DNA of 6,369 nucleotides from an uncultured Campylobacter sp. (GTDB taxonomy: Bacteria; Campylobacterota; Campylobacteria; Campylobacterales; Campylobacteraceae): assembly GCA_937896205.1 (NCBI GenBank), contig CALBNA010000177.1, forward strand, positions 1 through 6,369. The letters run 5' to 3'. The notes beneath the pieces were generated by a model. The model was given only the letters and a program-made list of their open reading frames with translations, had not been told where the DNA came from and did not search any database. Below are positions 1 to 6,049 of the stretch, in pieces (position 1 is the first letter of the stretch; each line of letters starts with the position of its first letter). The position numbers were made by a program, and so were the translations under genes.

Positions 1-86
1 ATATTATACAATTTTTTTATAAAATTTAACTTTTAAGCTTAAAGAATATACAATTTATTTTAATTAAATTTTATAAAAGGACAAAC
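1..86 (+). promoter_or_regulatory. AT-rich promoter region of the MBL-fold hydrolase gene
   Basis: This non-coding leader is almost entirely A and T, as expected for Campylobacter sigma-70 promoters, which rely on a -10 box within periodic T-rich DNA. Two near-identical -10-like words, TATACAATTT, lie at 5-14 and 47-56, 42 bases apart. The second is the better placed for this gene: it would start transcription near base 60 and leave a short leader. A perfect 12-base palindrome, TTTAAGCTTAAA, lies at 32-43 just upstream of the second box and could be an operator. The ribosome binding site AAAAGGA ends 5 bases before the GTG start at 87. The upstream neighbour is outside the window, so an additional distal promoter cannot be excluded. 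The words are seen in the sequence; promoter activity is inferred. Confidence 0.5.
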
Positions 87-710
87 GTGAAAATTTTTTC
101 AAAACCATGCGGAGATTATCAAACCAACTGCTACGTAGTATCCAAAAACGGGTGCGAAATTATCATTGATCCAGGTCAAGATTCATATGATTTTGTTGTA
201 AAAAATTCACACGCGCTACTCACTATTTTAAACACTCACGGGCATTCTGATCACGTTCTTGACAATGTTAGCTTAAAAAATTTTTTTAATGTTCCAGTTT
301 ACATCCACAAAGACGATAATTTCATGCTTCATGACGATCTTTGGGATGCAGGGCAACAGCCGATGTATGACGCGATTTGTGTCGGCGGAGCAAAATTTGA
401 GGACGTTAAATTTAACATAGAGGACTTTGAGATTGAGTTTATGCACTTTCCGGGGCATACGCCGGGATGCTGTATGGTGCGCGTGGACGACGTTATCTTT
501 AGCGGAGATTTTTTGTTTAGAGGCTCGATCGGACGCTATGATTTTCCGTTTTCAAACGCCGAGGATATGCGCCAAAGCCTACTAAAATGCAAGAATTTAC
601 AAGGCGATTTCGTATTGTATCCAGGTCACGGCGACAAAACGACGCTAAAAGCCGAGCGAGCAAATTTGGACTTTTGGATAAATATGATCGGCAGGGAGAT
701 GAGATTTTAA
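87..710 (+). CDS. MBL-fold metallo-hydrolase, glyoxalase II/YcbL-like
   Basis: This is a 207-residue cytoplasmic metallo-beta-lactamase-fold hydrolase, predicted to cleave a thioester or ester such as an S-acyl thiol conjugate using two metal ions. The full metal-ligand set is visible: THGHSDH at residues 50-56 (H51, H53, D55, H56), H124 in PGHTPG, D141 in SGD and H181 in YPGHGD. The length fits the short YcbL-type glyoxalase II group. Classical hydroxyacylglutathione hydrolase is about 250 residues and has an extra C-terminal substrate domain that is absent here. The start is GTG, with AAAAGGA 5 bases upstream; the N-terminus begins in the usual first beta-strand of the fold, and no better start lies upstream. 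There is no signal peptide. It is a single gene converging on the minus-strand run. Roughly the first 270 coding bases are AT-richer than the rest. The fold is certain and the natural substrate is not; glutathione is doubtful because campylobacters are generally thought not to make it. Confidence 0.93.
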   Translation: MKIFSKPCGDYQTNCYVVSKNGCEIIIDPGQDSYDFVVKNSHALLTILNTHGHSDHVLDNVSLKNFFNVPVYIHKDDNFMLHDDLWDAGQQPMYDAICVGGAKFEDVKFNIEDFEIEFMHFPGHTPGCCMVRVDDVIFSGDFLFRGSIGRYDFPFSNAEDMRQSLLKCKNLQGDFVLYPGHGDKTTLKAERANLDFWINMIGREMRF

Positions 711-886
711 GGTCGGATTTGAGCTTTTAAGATTTTCAATAACCGCGCTAAATTTACAAATAAAACGGCAAATTTGACGGCGGATATTTTAGCGTTAAAT
801 TTATACAGGTTCCGCCAAAATGCCACCGAAAAAGACGGCGCTAAATTCACCGCGCCGCCCAAATTTCTCATCAAATTTGACCGAGC
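711..886. other. Convergent intergenic gap, non-coding
   Basis: These 176 bases separate the 3' ends of the hydrolase gene (+) and the hotdog gene (-). I see no credible gene. The gap holds five copies of AAATTT (750-755, 770-775, 797-802, 861-866, 873-878), a probable minus-strand terminator hairpin at 836-857, and weaker inverted pairs: CGCTAAA at 746-752 with TTTAGCG at 788-794, and GGCGGA at 779-784 with TCCGCC at 811-816. I see no clear T-tailed hairpin for the plus-strand gene. Confidence 0.6.
829..857 (-). terminator. Candidate Rho-independent terminator of the minus-strand run
   Basis: Read on the minus strand, CGGCGC (857-852) pairs perfectly with GCGCCG (841-836) across a 10-base loop. 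It is followed after one T and one C by a run of five Ts (833-829). It lies about 30 bases past the stop of the hotdog gene, the last gene of the run, where a terminator is expected. The stem is only six pairs but fully GC. No T-run follows it on the plus strand, so it should act in one direction only. Function is inferred from structure. Confidence 0.5.
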
Positions 887-1423
887 TTACGCGTTTTGCT
901 TCGCCTCTTCTTTACGTTTTTCTTCGTTTCGTCTTTGTGCGGCTTGTTTTTGCAGGTTCGTTTTGTAAATTTTAAAGATATGATCCTCTAAAATCACAAC
1001 CTGAAAAGTCCCCTCAAACACCTTTATATCGTTCGTCGTGCCGGTTACTCGCACCTCGCGCTTCTTGCTCTCGTTAAAGTGCGAGCGCGCGTCAAACTCG
1101 ATCGCTTCGTTTAGCTTTGTCGGAGCGAAAAAATGTATCTTAGCCCCGATAACTACGCTAAAAGTCTCATTGACCGCCGCCATCGCTGCGTAGCTAGCCG
1201 CCGAAAAAACAAAACCGCTGTGTATGAGCCCCTCGCTATCGGCAACCATGTCGCTCGTGGCGAAAAAACGCGTTTTGGCACGGTTTGGCTCGAGCTGAGT
1301 TACGGCGCCGCTAAGGCCGATTTTTATATTCGGCGAGGTTTTTAGCTCGTTGCGAAACGGATTTTCGTCCTCGGGTAGTACGACCCCGTCGCTACTGTTG
1401 TCGTCGTAGATATTTTCGTCCAT
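887..1423 (-). CDS. Hotdog-fold protein, PaaI/FapR-like, Cj0977-type
   Basis: This 178-residue protein has one central hotdog domain (about residues 35-150), a fold that binds or hydrolyses acyl-thioesters. The core is recognisable from the helix with HSGF (68-71) leading into an alanine-rich hydrophobic stretch up to N85, the strand ending FFAPTKL (98-104), and the last strands with VFEGTFQVVIL (135-145). Flanking it are an acidic N-terminal tail (about 1-25) and a highly charged C-terminal tail (about 154-178, rich in K, R, E and Q) that is probably a helix or coiled coil. There is no signal peptide. The ATG is preceded by AGGTG 4 bases upstream, 11 bases after the cmoB stop. From memory, cmoB is followed by a hotdog gene in C. 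jejuni (Cj0976-Cj0977) and H. pylori (HP0419-HP0420); Cj0977 is a reported sigma-28-dependent virulence factor. I cannot tell whether this protein is an active thioesterase or only an acyl-CoA binder. I saw no sigma-28-like CGATA -10 box just upstream, which suggests it is read from the run. Confidence 0.85.
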   Translation of the reverse strand: MDENIYDDNSSDGVVLPEDENPFRNELKTSPNIKIGLSGAVTQLEPNRAKTRFFATSDMVADSEGLIHSGFVFSAASYAAMAAVNETFSVVIGAKIHFFAPTKLNEAIEFDARSHFNESKKREVRVTGTTNDIKVFEGTFQVVILEDHIFKIYKTNLQKQAAQRRNEEKRKEEAKQNA

Positions 1424-1434
1424 TTTTCACCTTT

Positions 1435-2340
1435 TTATACGCTTAGTTTTAGATAGACCCGTTTTGGCGCGGGATAGCCCTCGACCGTGCGCGCCGGGTC
1501 AGCAGGATCGAGGAAATCGCCCAAACTCTGGCCCAAGATCCACTCGGTTTTCCGCTGCTCGTGCGCGTCCGTCGGCTTTGTGGCTAAAATTTGCGCGTCT
1601 TTAAAATTTGCCCTCTCGCACCAGTTTAAAAGCGCGCTAATAGTCGGCACGAAGTAGATATTCGGTATCTTTGAGTATGTATTTTTAGGACTCAGGGCAA
1701 AATCGCCCTGCATATCAAGATACATCGTGTCCAAAAATAGCTCGCCGCCCGCATTTAGCGCGCCTTTTAGCTCTTTTAGCGTACGCACGGGATCGCTTCT
1801 GTGATAGAGTACGCCAAGACAAAATAGCGCGTCAAATTTGACGCCGTAGTGCGGCAGATGCTCGACGCCTAGCAGCTCGTACTCTATACCCGAGCGCGCA
1901 AACGCATCGATAAATTTAAACTGCAAAAAGCTCATCACTCCGGGATCAAAGCCGATCAGCTTTTTTGGACGCCAGGGCAGCATGCGAAAGAGATAGTAGC
2001 CGTTGTTGCAGCCGATATCGCCCACGACCTTGTCCGCTAGATCCATATGCGGCGCGAGTAGGTTAAATTTAACAAAACTCCTCCACTCGCTATCTATCAA
2101 GATATCGTCTATCTTAAACGGCCCCTTGCGCCACGAGCGTAAATTTAGCGCCGTTTGCAGCGTCTCTTCGCGCTGGGCGGGGTTTAAATTTGCGTTTATC
2201 TCAACCATATCGTCAAATTTGTGCTCAAATTCGCGCCCCTTAAATTTAGCCGCTAGCTCCTCTACCTCCCGCATCAAAGGCGCGTAGGTTTTGCCCGCCA
2301 GCTCCCTAGCCTTCGCCGCTCTAGCCGCTTCTAAGCTCAT
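1435..2340 (-). CDS. cmoB: tRNA U34 carboxymethyltransferase CmoB
   Basis: CmoB transfers a carboxymethyl group from carboxy-S-adenosylmethionine to 5-hydroxyuridine at the wobble position (U34) of tRNAs, making cmo5U and widening codon reading. The protein has 301 residues from the ATG at 2340, close to the 323 of E. coli CmoB. It carries the Rossmann motif [10 protein letters not shown] (108-116), the RKGPF motif (71-75), and GVLYHRSDP (176-184). The family's ligand-binding residues appear present: K72, W86, K91, Y179 and R294 match, from memory, E. coli K91, W105, K110, Y200 and R315. The C-terminus has the typical TEW, DFLDP and EGYPAPKR elements. A GTG one codon earlier (2343) would also work. 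The ATG is preferred because GGA at 2350-2348 sits 7 bases before it. That ATG overlaps the lipoprotein stop by one base (TGATG), so translation is probably coupled. The cosubstrate-making partner CmoA is not in the window. Confidence 0.95.
   Translation of the reverse strand: MSLEAARAAKARELAGKTYAPLMREVEELAAKFKGREFEHKFDDMVEINANLNPAQREETLQTALNLRSWRKGPFKIDDILIDSEWRSFVKFNLLAPHMDLADKVVGDIGCNNGYYLFRMLPWRPKKLIGFDPGVMSFLQFKFIDAFARSGIEYELLGVEHLPHYGVKFDALFCLGVLYHRSDPVRTLKELKGALNAGGELFLDTMYLDMQGDFALSPKNTYSKIPNIYFVPTISALLNWCERANFKDAQILATKPTDAHEQRKTEWILGQSLGDFLDPADPARTVEGYPAPKRVYLKLSV
1829..1844. repeat. 16-base perfect palindrome inside cmoB
   Basis: GCGTCAAATTTGACGC reads the same on both strands and contains the genome-typical word AAATTT at its centre. 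In the minus-strand reading it spans part of the codons for VKFDA in CmoB, so coding use may explain it. It may also serve as a two-sided binding or modification site. Presence is certain; function is unknown. Confidence 0.35.
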
Positions 2341-2519
2341 CACTCCGTCCAGTCGATGATGTTTTTAGGGCACTCTTTGTGATAGACGCCCGTCGCGTCG
2401 TAGTACTCCTTGCACTCGTTGTAGTACTTCGTCGTCACGCCGCGGTCGTTTAAAAACACGCAACCGCCCAGCATCGTTGCCAGAGCCGAGAAAAATAAAA
2501 TTTGCGCTAGAGTTTTCAT
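2340..2519 (-). CDS. Small predicted lipoprotein, function unknown
   Basis: This 59-residue reading frame is easily missed by length. It starts with a short basic N-terminus (MKTLAQ), has a hydrophobic stretch to about residue 17, then the lipobox LGGC (17-20), predicting cleavage before C20 and lipid attachment, giving a mature protein of 40 residues. The mature part is polar and tyrosine-rich, with two more cysteines (C36, C50) that could form a disulfide in the periplasm, and it ends at IIDWTE. The ATG overlaps the stop of the preceding 75-aa gene as ATGA, and the TGA overlaps the cmoB ATG, so both ends show translational coupling. This, the lipobox and codon use like its neighbours make a real gene likely. 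I do not recognise the family. It could have an envelope role linked to flagella, but nothing in the sequence proves that. Confidence 0.8.
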   Translation of the reverse strand: MKTLAQILFFSALATMLGGCVFLNDRGVTTKYYNECKEYYDATGVYHKECPKNIIDWTE

Positions 2520-2743
2520 TTGAAAAATTTAGCGTGCTTTTTTTTCATGTATTCTACGACTTCGAGCACCTCGTCCACGCCCTCGGCACCCGAGTTTTCT
2601 AGCGCGTCGTCGATGCACTCGATGTAGGTCTCGGCGGCGTCCTCGAGCCTATCTTTTTTCACGCCGGCATAATACAGCATCGCCTCCAGCATCATCGAAA
2701 GCTCGTAGCTTAGCTCGTCAACGGTAGGTTCTATTTCTTTCAT
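2516..2743 (-). CDS. Small acidic helical protein, function unknown
   Basis: I do not recognise this 75-residue protein. It is strongly acidic through most of its length, with many E and D residues, and turns basic only at the end ([10 protein letters not shown]). The pattern of hydrophobic residues suggests two or three amphipathic helices, a first around 8-26 and others around 31-48 and 54-68, split by a GAEG turn near 52-55. It has no signal peptide, no membrane segment and a single cysteine (C43). The ATG lies 3 bases after the stop of the DHH gene, and CAAGGA at the end of that gene serves as its ribosome binding site. Its stop overlaps the lipoprotein start by four bases. The packing and clean start argue for a genuine gene. 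A small helical adaptor or chaperone-like partner of a neighbour is possible but is a guess. Confidence 0.85.
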   Translation of the reverse strand: MKEIEPTVDELSYELSMMLEAMLYYAGVKKDRLEDAAETYIECIDDALENSGAEGVDEVLEVVEYMKKKHAKFFK

Positions 2744-2746
2744 TTT

Positions 2747-3865
2747 CTATCCTTGTAAAATCGTTTTTTTAGTTATCAGGTCGGTTATCTGCGCTTTTAC
2801 GTTTTCATAGCTAAAGCTATCCTTAAAGCCAGCAAAAAGCCCGCCGCTAGCATTCACGTGTCCGCCGCCGCCGACTAAATTTTTAGCCATCAAGCTCACG
2901 TCCGCCTTGCCGTTAGCGCGAAAGCTCAGAGTCTTTTTGCTCGTAACGTCGATGAAAAAATCAATATCGGGGTTCGCTACTAAAAAATCATTGCCGATAA
3001 CGGAAGTATTGCCGATATTATAGGTCAAAATACCGTTAAGATCGTTATATTTTATGCTAAATTTCTCTTTTTCCTCGCTTAGTTTTTTAACGACGAAAGC
3101 CGAGATAAGGTTGCTTAGAGTATCGTTTTTATCCTCCTTGAAAAAGTCCTTTTTAAACCCGAAAATCGCCTCGTCAAGCCCGACGTAGTCGTCTCCCGCG
3201 TCAAAAAACTCCCGCGCTCGTTTGATTAGATAAAAAAGATAGCGCGAATTTTCAGCCTCAAACATCGCTTTATTTATCTCTTTTGCGTTTGCGACGAGTC
3301 CGAGTCCGACCTTGCCCATTTCAAAATTTACGTCGTCTTTTAGCCAGATATCGACCGCATTTACGACGTCGCTAAAGTGTTTTAGGCTCGCATCTACGCC
3401 GTAAATTTTAGCGAAAAAATCATGCGTGATCTTGGTCGCGCACCTTGAGCTATCTAAAAAATACCAGCTAAATTTGCTCGCGCACTCTGCACCGCTTTGG
3501 TGGTGATCGAGGAGCAAAATTTTAGCGTTTTTATTTGCGAGCGCTTTTTCGTAGGCTTCGCACTGCTCCACGGTCAAATTTAGATCGGTTATCAGGATGA
3601 GAGCTTTTTCGTCGTTTTTAGCCGCTTCGCCCTCGCCGTGATTTTCGGACGCATTTTGCGAGTTACCGTTTTGCTCGCCGCTTAAATTTGACGCCGCCGA
3701 GGCTGCGTTTTTATCAGAAATTTGAGCCAAAATTTGATCAAATTTCTCGTCGATCTCCTTGCCGTAGTTTGAGTTATAAAATTTAACGTTTTTAAAATAG
3801 TGATTCGTTATTACCTGCGCGCCGTATCCGTCCAGATCGGTGTGCGAGAGGTGATAAATTTTCAT
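2747..3865 (-). CDS. DHH/DHHA1 phosphoesterase, NrnB-like
   Basis: This 372-residue cytoplasmic protein is a DHH-superfamily phosphoesterase, predicted to use Mn2+ to hydrolyse phosphodiesters in very short RNA or a nucleotide second messenger. Motif I is HTDLDG (8-13: H8, D10, D12), motif II has D94 in ITDLN, motif III is the DHH triad (120-122), and D172 in AVDIW is the motif IV aspartate. The C-terminal DHHA1 substrate-binding domain carries GGGGH (332-336) followed by NASGG. The catalytic set looks complete. Residues about 51-86 are a low-complexity, A/N/S/E/G-rich insertion between motifs I and II and are probably disordered. The ATG has AAAGGA 6 bases upstream and lies 9 bases after the flhA stop. 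It resembles the proteins annotated as oligoribonuclease NrnB or cyclic-nucleotide phosphodiesterase. RecJ is much longer, and classical NrnA has a somewhat different motif I. The exact substrate is not decided by sequence. Confidence 0.92.
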   Translation of the reverse strand: MKIYHLSHTDLDGYGAQVITNHYFKNVKFYNSNYGKEIDEKFDQILAQISDKNAASAASNLSGEQNGNSQNASENHGEGEAAKNDEKALILITDLNLTVEQCEAYEKALANKNAKILLLDHHQSGAECASKFSWYFLDSSRCATKITHDFFAKIYGVDASLKHFSDVVNAVDIWLKDDVNFEMGKVGLGLVANAKEINKAMFEAENSRYLFYLIKRAREFFDAGDDYVGLDEAIFGFKKDFFKEDKNDTLSNLISAFVVKKLSEEKEKFSIKYNDLNGILTYNIGNTSVIGNDFLVANPDIDFFIDVTSKKTLSFRANGKADVSLMAKNLVGGGGHVNASGGLFAGFKDSFSYENVKAQITDLITKKTILQG

Positions 3866-3874
3866 CGTTTTCCT

Positions 3875-6037
3875 TTATAAATTTTCTATTTCTATGACGC
3901 CAATCGTTTCAAATGGCGTATTTGCCGAGATCTCAGCAAAGCTTAGCACCACGATGTCGATGGCAAAATTTGCGCAGATATTTGCTATAAATTTTCTTAG
4001 ACTTGGCTCCACACAAAGCACCATTTCACCGTGCTGACTCATCGGACGTTTCTCTTTTTCATGCCTTAGAGCCTGAACGATCGATGAAGTTTGAGCCACA
4101 TTTATCATCAGGTGATACGCGCCGTCTTTATACTGCACGGCGTCGATCAGCTTTTGCTGCGCGGCTGGCTCCATCACGTAAAAATTTAACCGCCCGCCCT
4201 CATCGACGTAAAGCGAAGTGATAGCGCGAGCAAGTGCGGTGCGGACATGCTCGACTATCATATCGAGGTTTTTGCTAACCTCGGCGATGTCGCTTAGCGC
4301 CTCTAGGATGCTTAGCATATCTTTTATCGGGATATGGTCTTTTAGTAGCGCCTTTAGCACCTTTTGGATCACTCCGATAGGCGCTATGCGCAGCGTATCC
4401 TCGACGATGACCGGGTATTCTGATTTTAGCTTATCAAGCAAATTTTGCGTCTCTTGACGGGTTAGGAGCTCGGCGGCGTTTTGTTTTATCAGCTCGCTCA
4501 TGTGCGTGGAAATGACGCTGGCGGGATCTACGATCGTGTAGCCGCTTAGTATCGCATCCTCCTTCACGCTCGCATCGATCCATAAGGCGTCTAGGCCAAA
4601 CGCCGGCTCTTTAGTCGGGATGCCCTCTATGTTGTCGCTAACCAGTCCGCTATCCATAGCTAGAAATTTATCCGCGTAAATTTCGCCCTGTCCGATCACG
4701 ACGCCTTTTAGCTTAAAGCGGTATTCATTGGGCGGTAGTTGGAGATTGTCGCGGATACGAATCTTTGGCATCAAAAAGCCAAGCTGTGCCGCGATATTTC
4801 GGCGCATCGCTCGTATGCGCTCGATGAGATCGGTCTCGGCGATCTTTAGCAGGCCGTAACCTAGATCAAGCTCTAAAATTTCAAGCTTTAAGATATCATT
4901 TATCTTAGCTTCCTCTTCGCGGGCGATCTCTTCTTCGCTTTTTTTAGGAGGTTTTGGTGCGGTCTGCCCCTCTTCTTCGCCTTGGGTAGAGCTTGCGCTT
5001 TGAGCCTTGGAGGTCAAATTTATCTTGCCCTCTTTTACCTCTTTCATTATATAGCCCATACTTAAAAATAGAAGCGAGATAAAGCCCAGAGATAGCGTCG
5101 GTAGCCCCGGAACTAGAGCAAAGATAAATAGTATAAAGCCGACTATCAAAAGCGTTTTGTATTCGCCCAGCAGCTGCGTTAGCGAGCCTTCGGCGAAATT
5201 TTCATCGTCCTTGCTAGCGCGCGTGATGATGATCGCCGTAGCCGTCGACGTGATGAGGCCCGGGATCTGGCTCACTAGACCGTCGCCGATCGTTAGGATC
5301 GTGTAGTTTTGCGCCGAGGTAGCCATATCTAGGCCGTACTGAAACGAGCCGATGAGAAAGCCGCCGACGATGTTTATGATCGTGATGATGATGCCAGCGA
5401 CTGCGTCGCCTTTTATAAATTTAGACGAACCGTCCATCGCTCCGTAGAAATTTGCCTCGCCGATGATGGCTTCACGGCGCTCTCTGGCTGTCTTTTCGTC
5501 GATCAGACCGGCGTTTAGATCAGCATCTATCGCCATTTGCTTACCAGGCATCGCATCTAGCGTAAATCTCGCCTGCACCTCGCTCACGCGCGTCGAACCC
5601 TTCGTAACGACCATAAAATTTATAAGAACTAGGATCGTAAAGACGATCACGCCTATGACGTAGTTGCCGCCCACGACGAACTGCCCAAAGCTTGAGATGA
5701 TCTCACTCACGGCATCTGGACCGTTGTGTCCTTCGCTTAAAATCATGCGCGTAGTGGCGATGTTTAGCGAGAGTCTAAAAAGCGTGATAATGAGAATAAG
5801 CGTCGGAAAGGTACTAAGATCGGTGGGCTTTGGCACGTAAACGGCGATCAGGATGATGAGTACCGAGATAGAGATGGAAAGCGCAAGAAAAAAGTCCAAA
5901 ACCGCGCTAGGAAGCGGCACGATAATGATCGCTAGGATGGCGATTATGACGCCGACGATCGTGAGCCCCTTAAACCTTATGATAGGCTCTAAAAACGGTG
6001 CGACCAGGGTTAGGATATTGCGCTTTTGTTTTGCCAA
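3875..6037 (-). CDS. flhA: Flagellar type III export gate protein FlhA
   Basis: FlhA is the inner-membrane export gate of the flagellar type III secretion system; its nonameric cytoplasmic ring docks chaperone-substrate complexes. The protein has 720 residues, normal for the family. The N-terminal half holds about eight hydrophobic segments (near 25-41, 46-68, 77-86, 119-144, 213-231, 258-272, 295-310, 314-331). The FHIPEP signature lies at 151-173, including VSEVQARFTLD and PGKQMAID. R150, R157, D161, D202, K206 and D211 match, from memory and with an offset of three, charged residues important in Salmonella FlhA. A charged low-complexity linker (about 341-378) leads to the cytoplasmic domain, which ends IGVIEIENL. 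The start is TTG, with AAGAAG 6 bases upstream; an in-frame TAA two codons before the TTG rules out a longer form, and MAK at the start agrees with other FlhA proteins. In C. jejuni FlhA is also needed for the FlgSR/sigma-54 cascade. Confidence 0.98.
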   Translation of the reverse strand: MAKQKRNILTLVAPFLEPIIRFKGLTIVGVIIAILAIIIVPLPSAVLDFFLALSISISVLIILIAVYVPKPTDLSTFPTLILIITLFRLSLNIATTRMILSEGHNGPDAVSEIISSFGQFVVGGNYVIGVIVFTILVLINFMVVTKGSTRVSEVQARFTLDAMPGKQMAIDADLNAGLIDEKTARERREAIIGEANFYGAMDGSSKFIKGDAVAGIIITIINIVGGFLIGSFQYGLDMATSAQNYTILTIGDGLVSQIPGLITSTATAIIITRASKDDENFAEGSLTQLLGEYKTLLIVGFILFIFALVPGLPTLSLGFISLLFLSMGYIMKEVKEGKINLTSKAQSASSTQGEEEGQTAPKPPKKSEEEIAREEEAKINDILKLEILELDLGYGLLKIAETDLIERIRAMRRNIAAQLGFLMPKIRIRDNLQLPPNEYRFKLKGVVIGQGEIYADKFLAMDSGLVSDNIEGIPTKEPAFGLDALWIDASVKEDAILSGYTIVDPASVISTHMSELIKQNAAELLTRQETQNLLDKLKSEYPVIVEDTLRIAPIGVIQKVLKALLKDHIPIKDMLSILEALSDIAEVSKNLDMIVEHVRTALARAITSLYVDEGGRLNFYVMEPAAQQKLIDAVQYKDGAYHLMINVAQTSSIVQALRHEKEKRPMSQHGEMVLCVEPSLRKFIANICANFAIDIVVLSFAEISANTPFETIGVIEIENL

Positions 6038-6049
6038 AATTTACTTCTT
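6035..6049 (-). promoter_or_regulatory. rrf2-flhA junction: Shine-Dalgarno within rrf2, TTG start
   Basis: Read on the minus strand, AAGAAG (6049-6044) forms the last two sense codons of the Rrf2 gene and doubles as the only purine-rich ribosome binding site for flhA. It is followed by TAA (6043-6041), ATT and the TTG start (6037-6035). The two genes are in the same frame, so a terminating ribosome sits directly over the flhA initiation site. A weak SD plus TTG predicts low flhA initiation unless it is coupled to rrf2 translation. The arrangement is seen; the consequence is inferred. Confidence 0.65.

Noticed and set aside
87..360. AT-richer first part of the hydrolase gene as a sign of recombination
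   Set aside because: By hand count, three of four 60-base blocks checked there are near 30-42 percent GC against about 42-52 percent later, but the change is gradual, and short-range variation of this size is common.
774..968. Plus-strand open frame of 64 codons in the convergent gap
   Set aside because: It runs over the 3' end of the hotdog gene, has no ribosome binding site, no conserved look and a composition set by the opposite strand.
1276..1290. Second sigma-54-like TTGGCACG on the plus strand within the hotdog gene
   Set aside because: The GG and GC elements are nine bases apart instead of ten, and no plus-strand gene follows.
1435..1500. Sigma-28 promoter for the hotdog gene, as reported for Cj0977
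   Set aside because: I looked for a CGATA-type -10 box in the last part of cmoB and found none in this stretch; a divergent or more distant site cannot be excluded.
2003..2287. Plus-strand open frame antisense to cmoB
   Set aside because: The serine- and leucine-rich translation is typical of the reverse of a real gene; cmoB on the other strand has full family motifs.
2341..2343. GTG at 2343 as the cmoB start
   Set aside because: It is possible, but the adjacent ATG at 2340 has the better-spaced GGA and forms a classic TGATG coupling; the difference is one residue.
4003..4457. Two overlapping plus-strand frames antisense to flhA
   Set aside because: They are reverse-strand shadows of the well-conserved FlhA cytoplasmic domain, with no start signals.
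5831..5846. Sigma-54-like TGGCAC with GG-N10-GC spacing, plus strand, inside flhA
   Set aside because: The -24 half is good, but the -12 half reads CGGC instead of TTGC. It lies antisense in the conserved VPKPTD coding stretch, which explains the bases.
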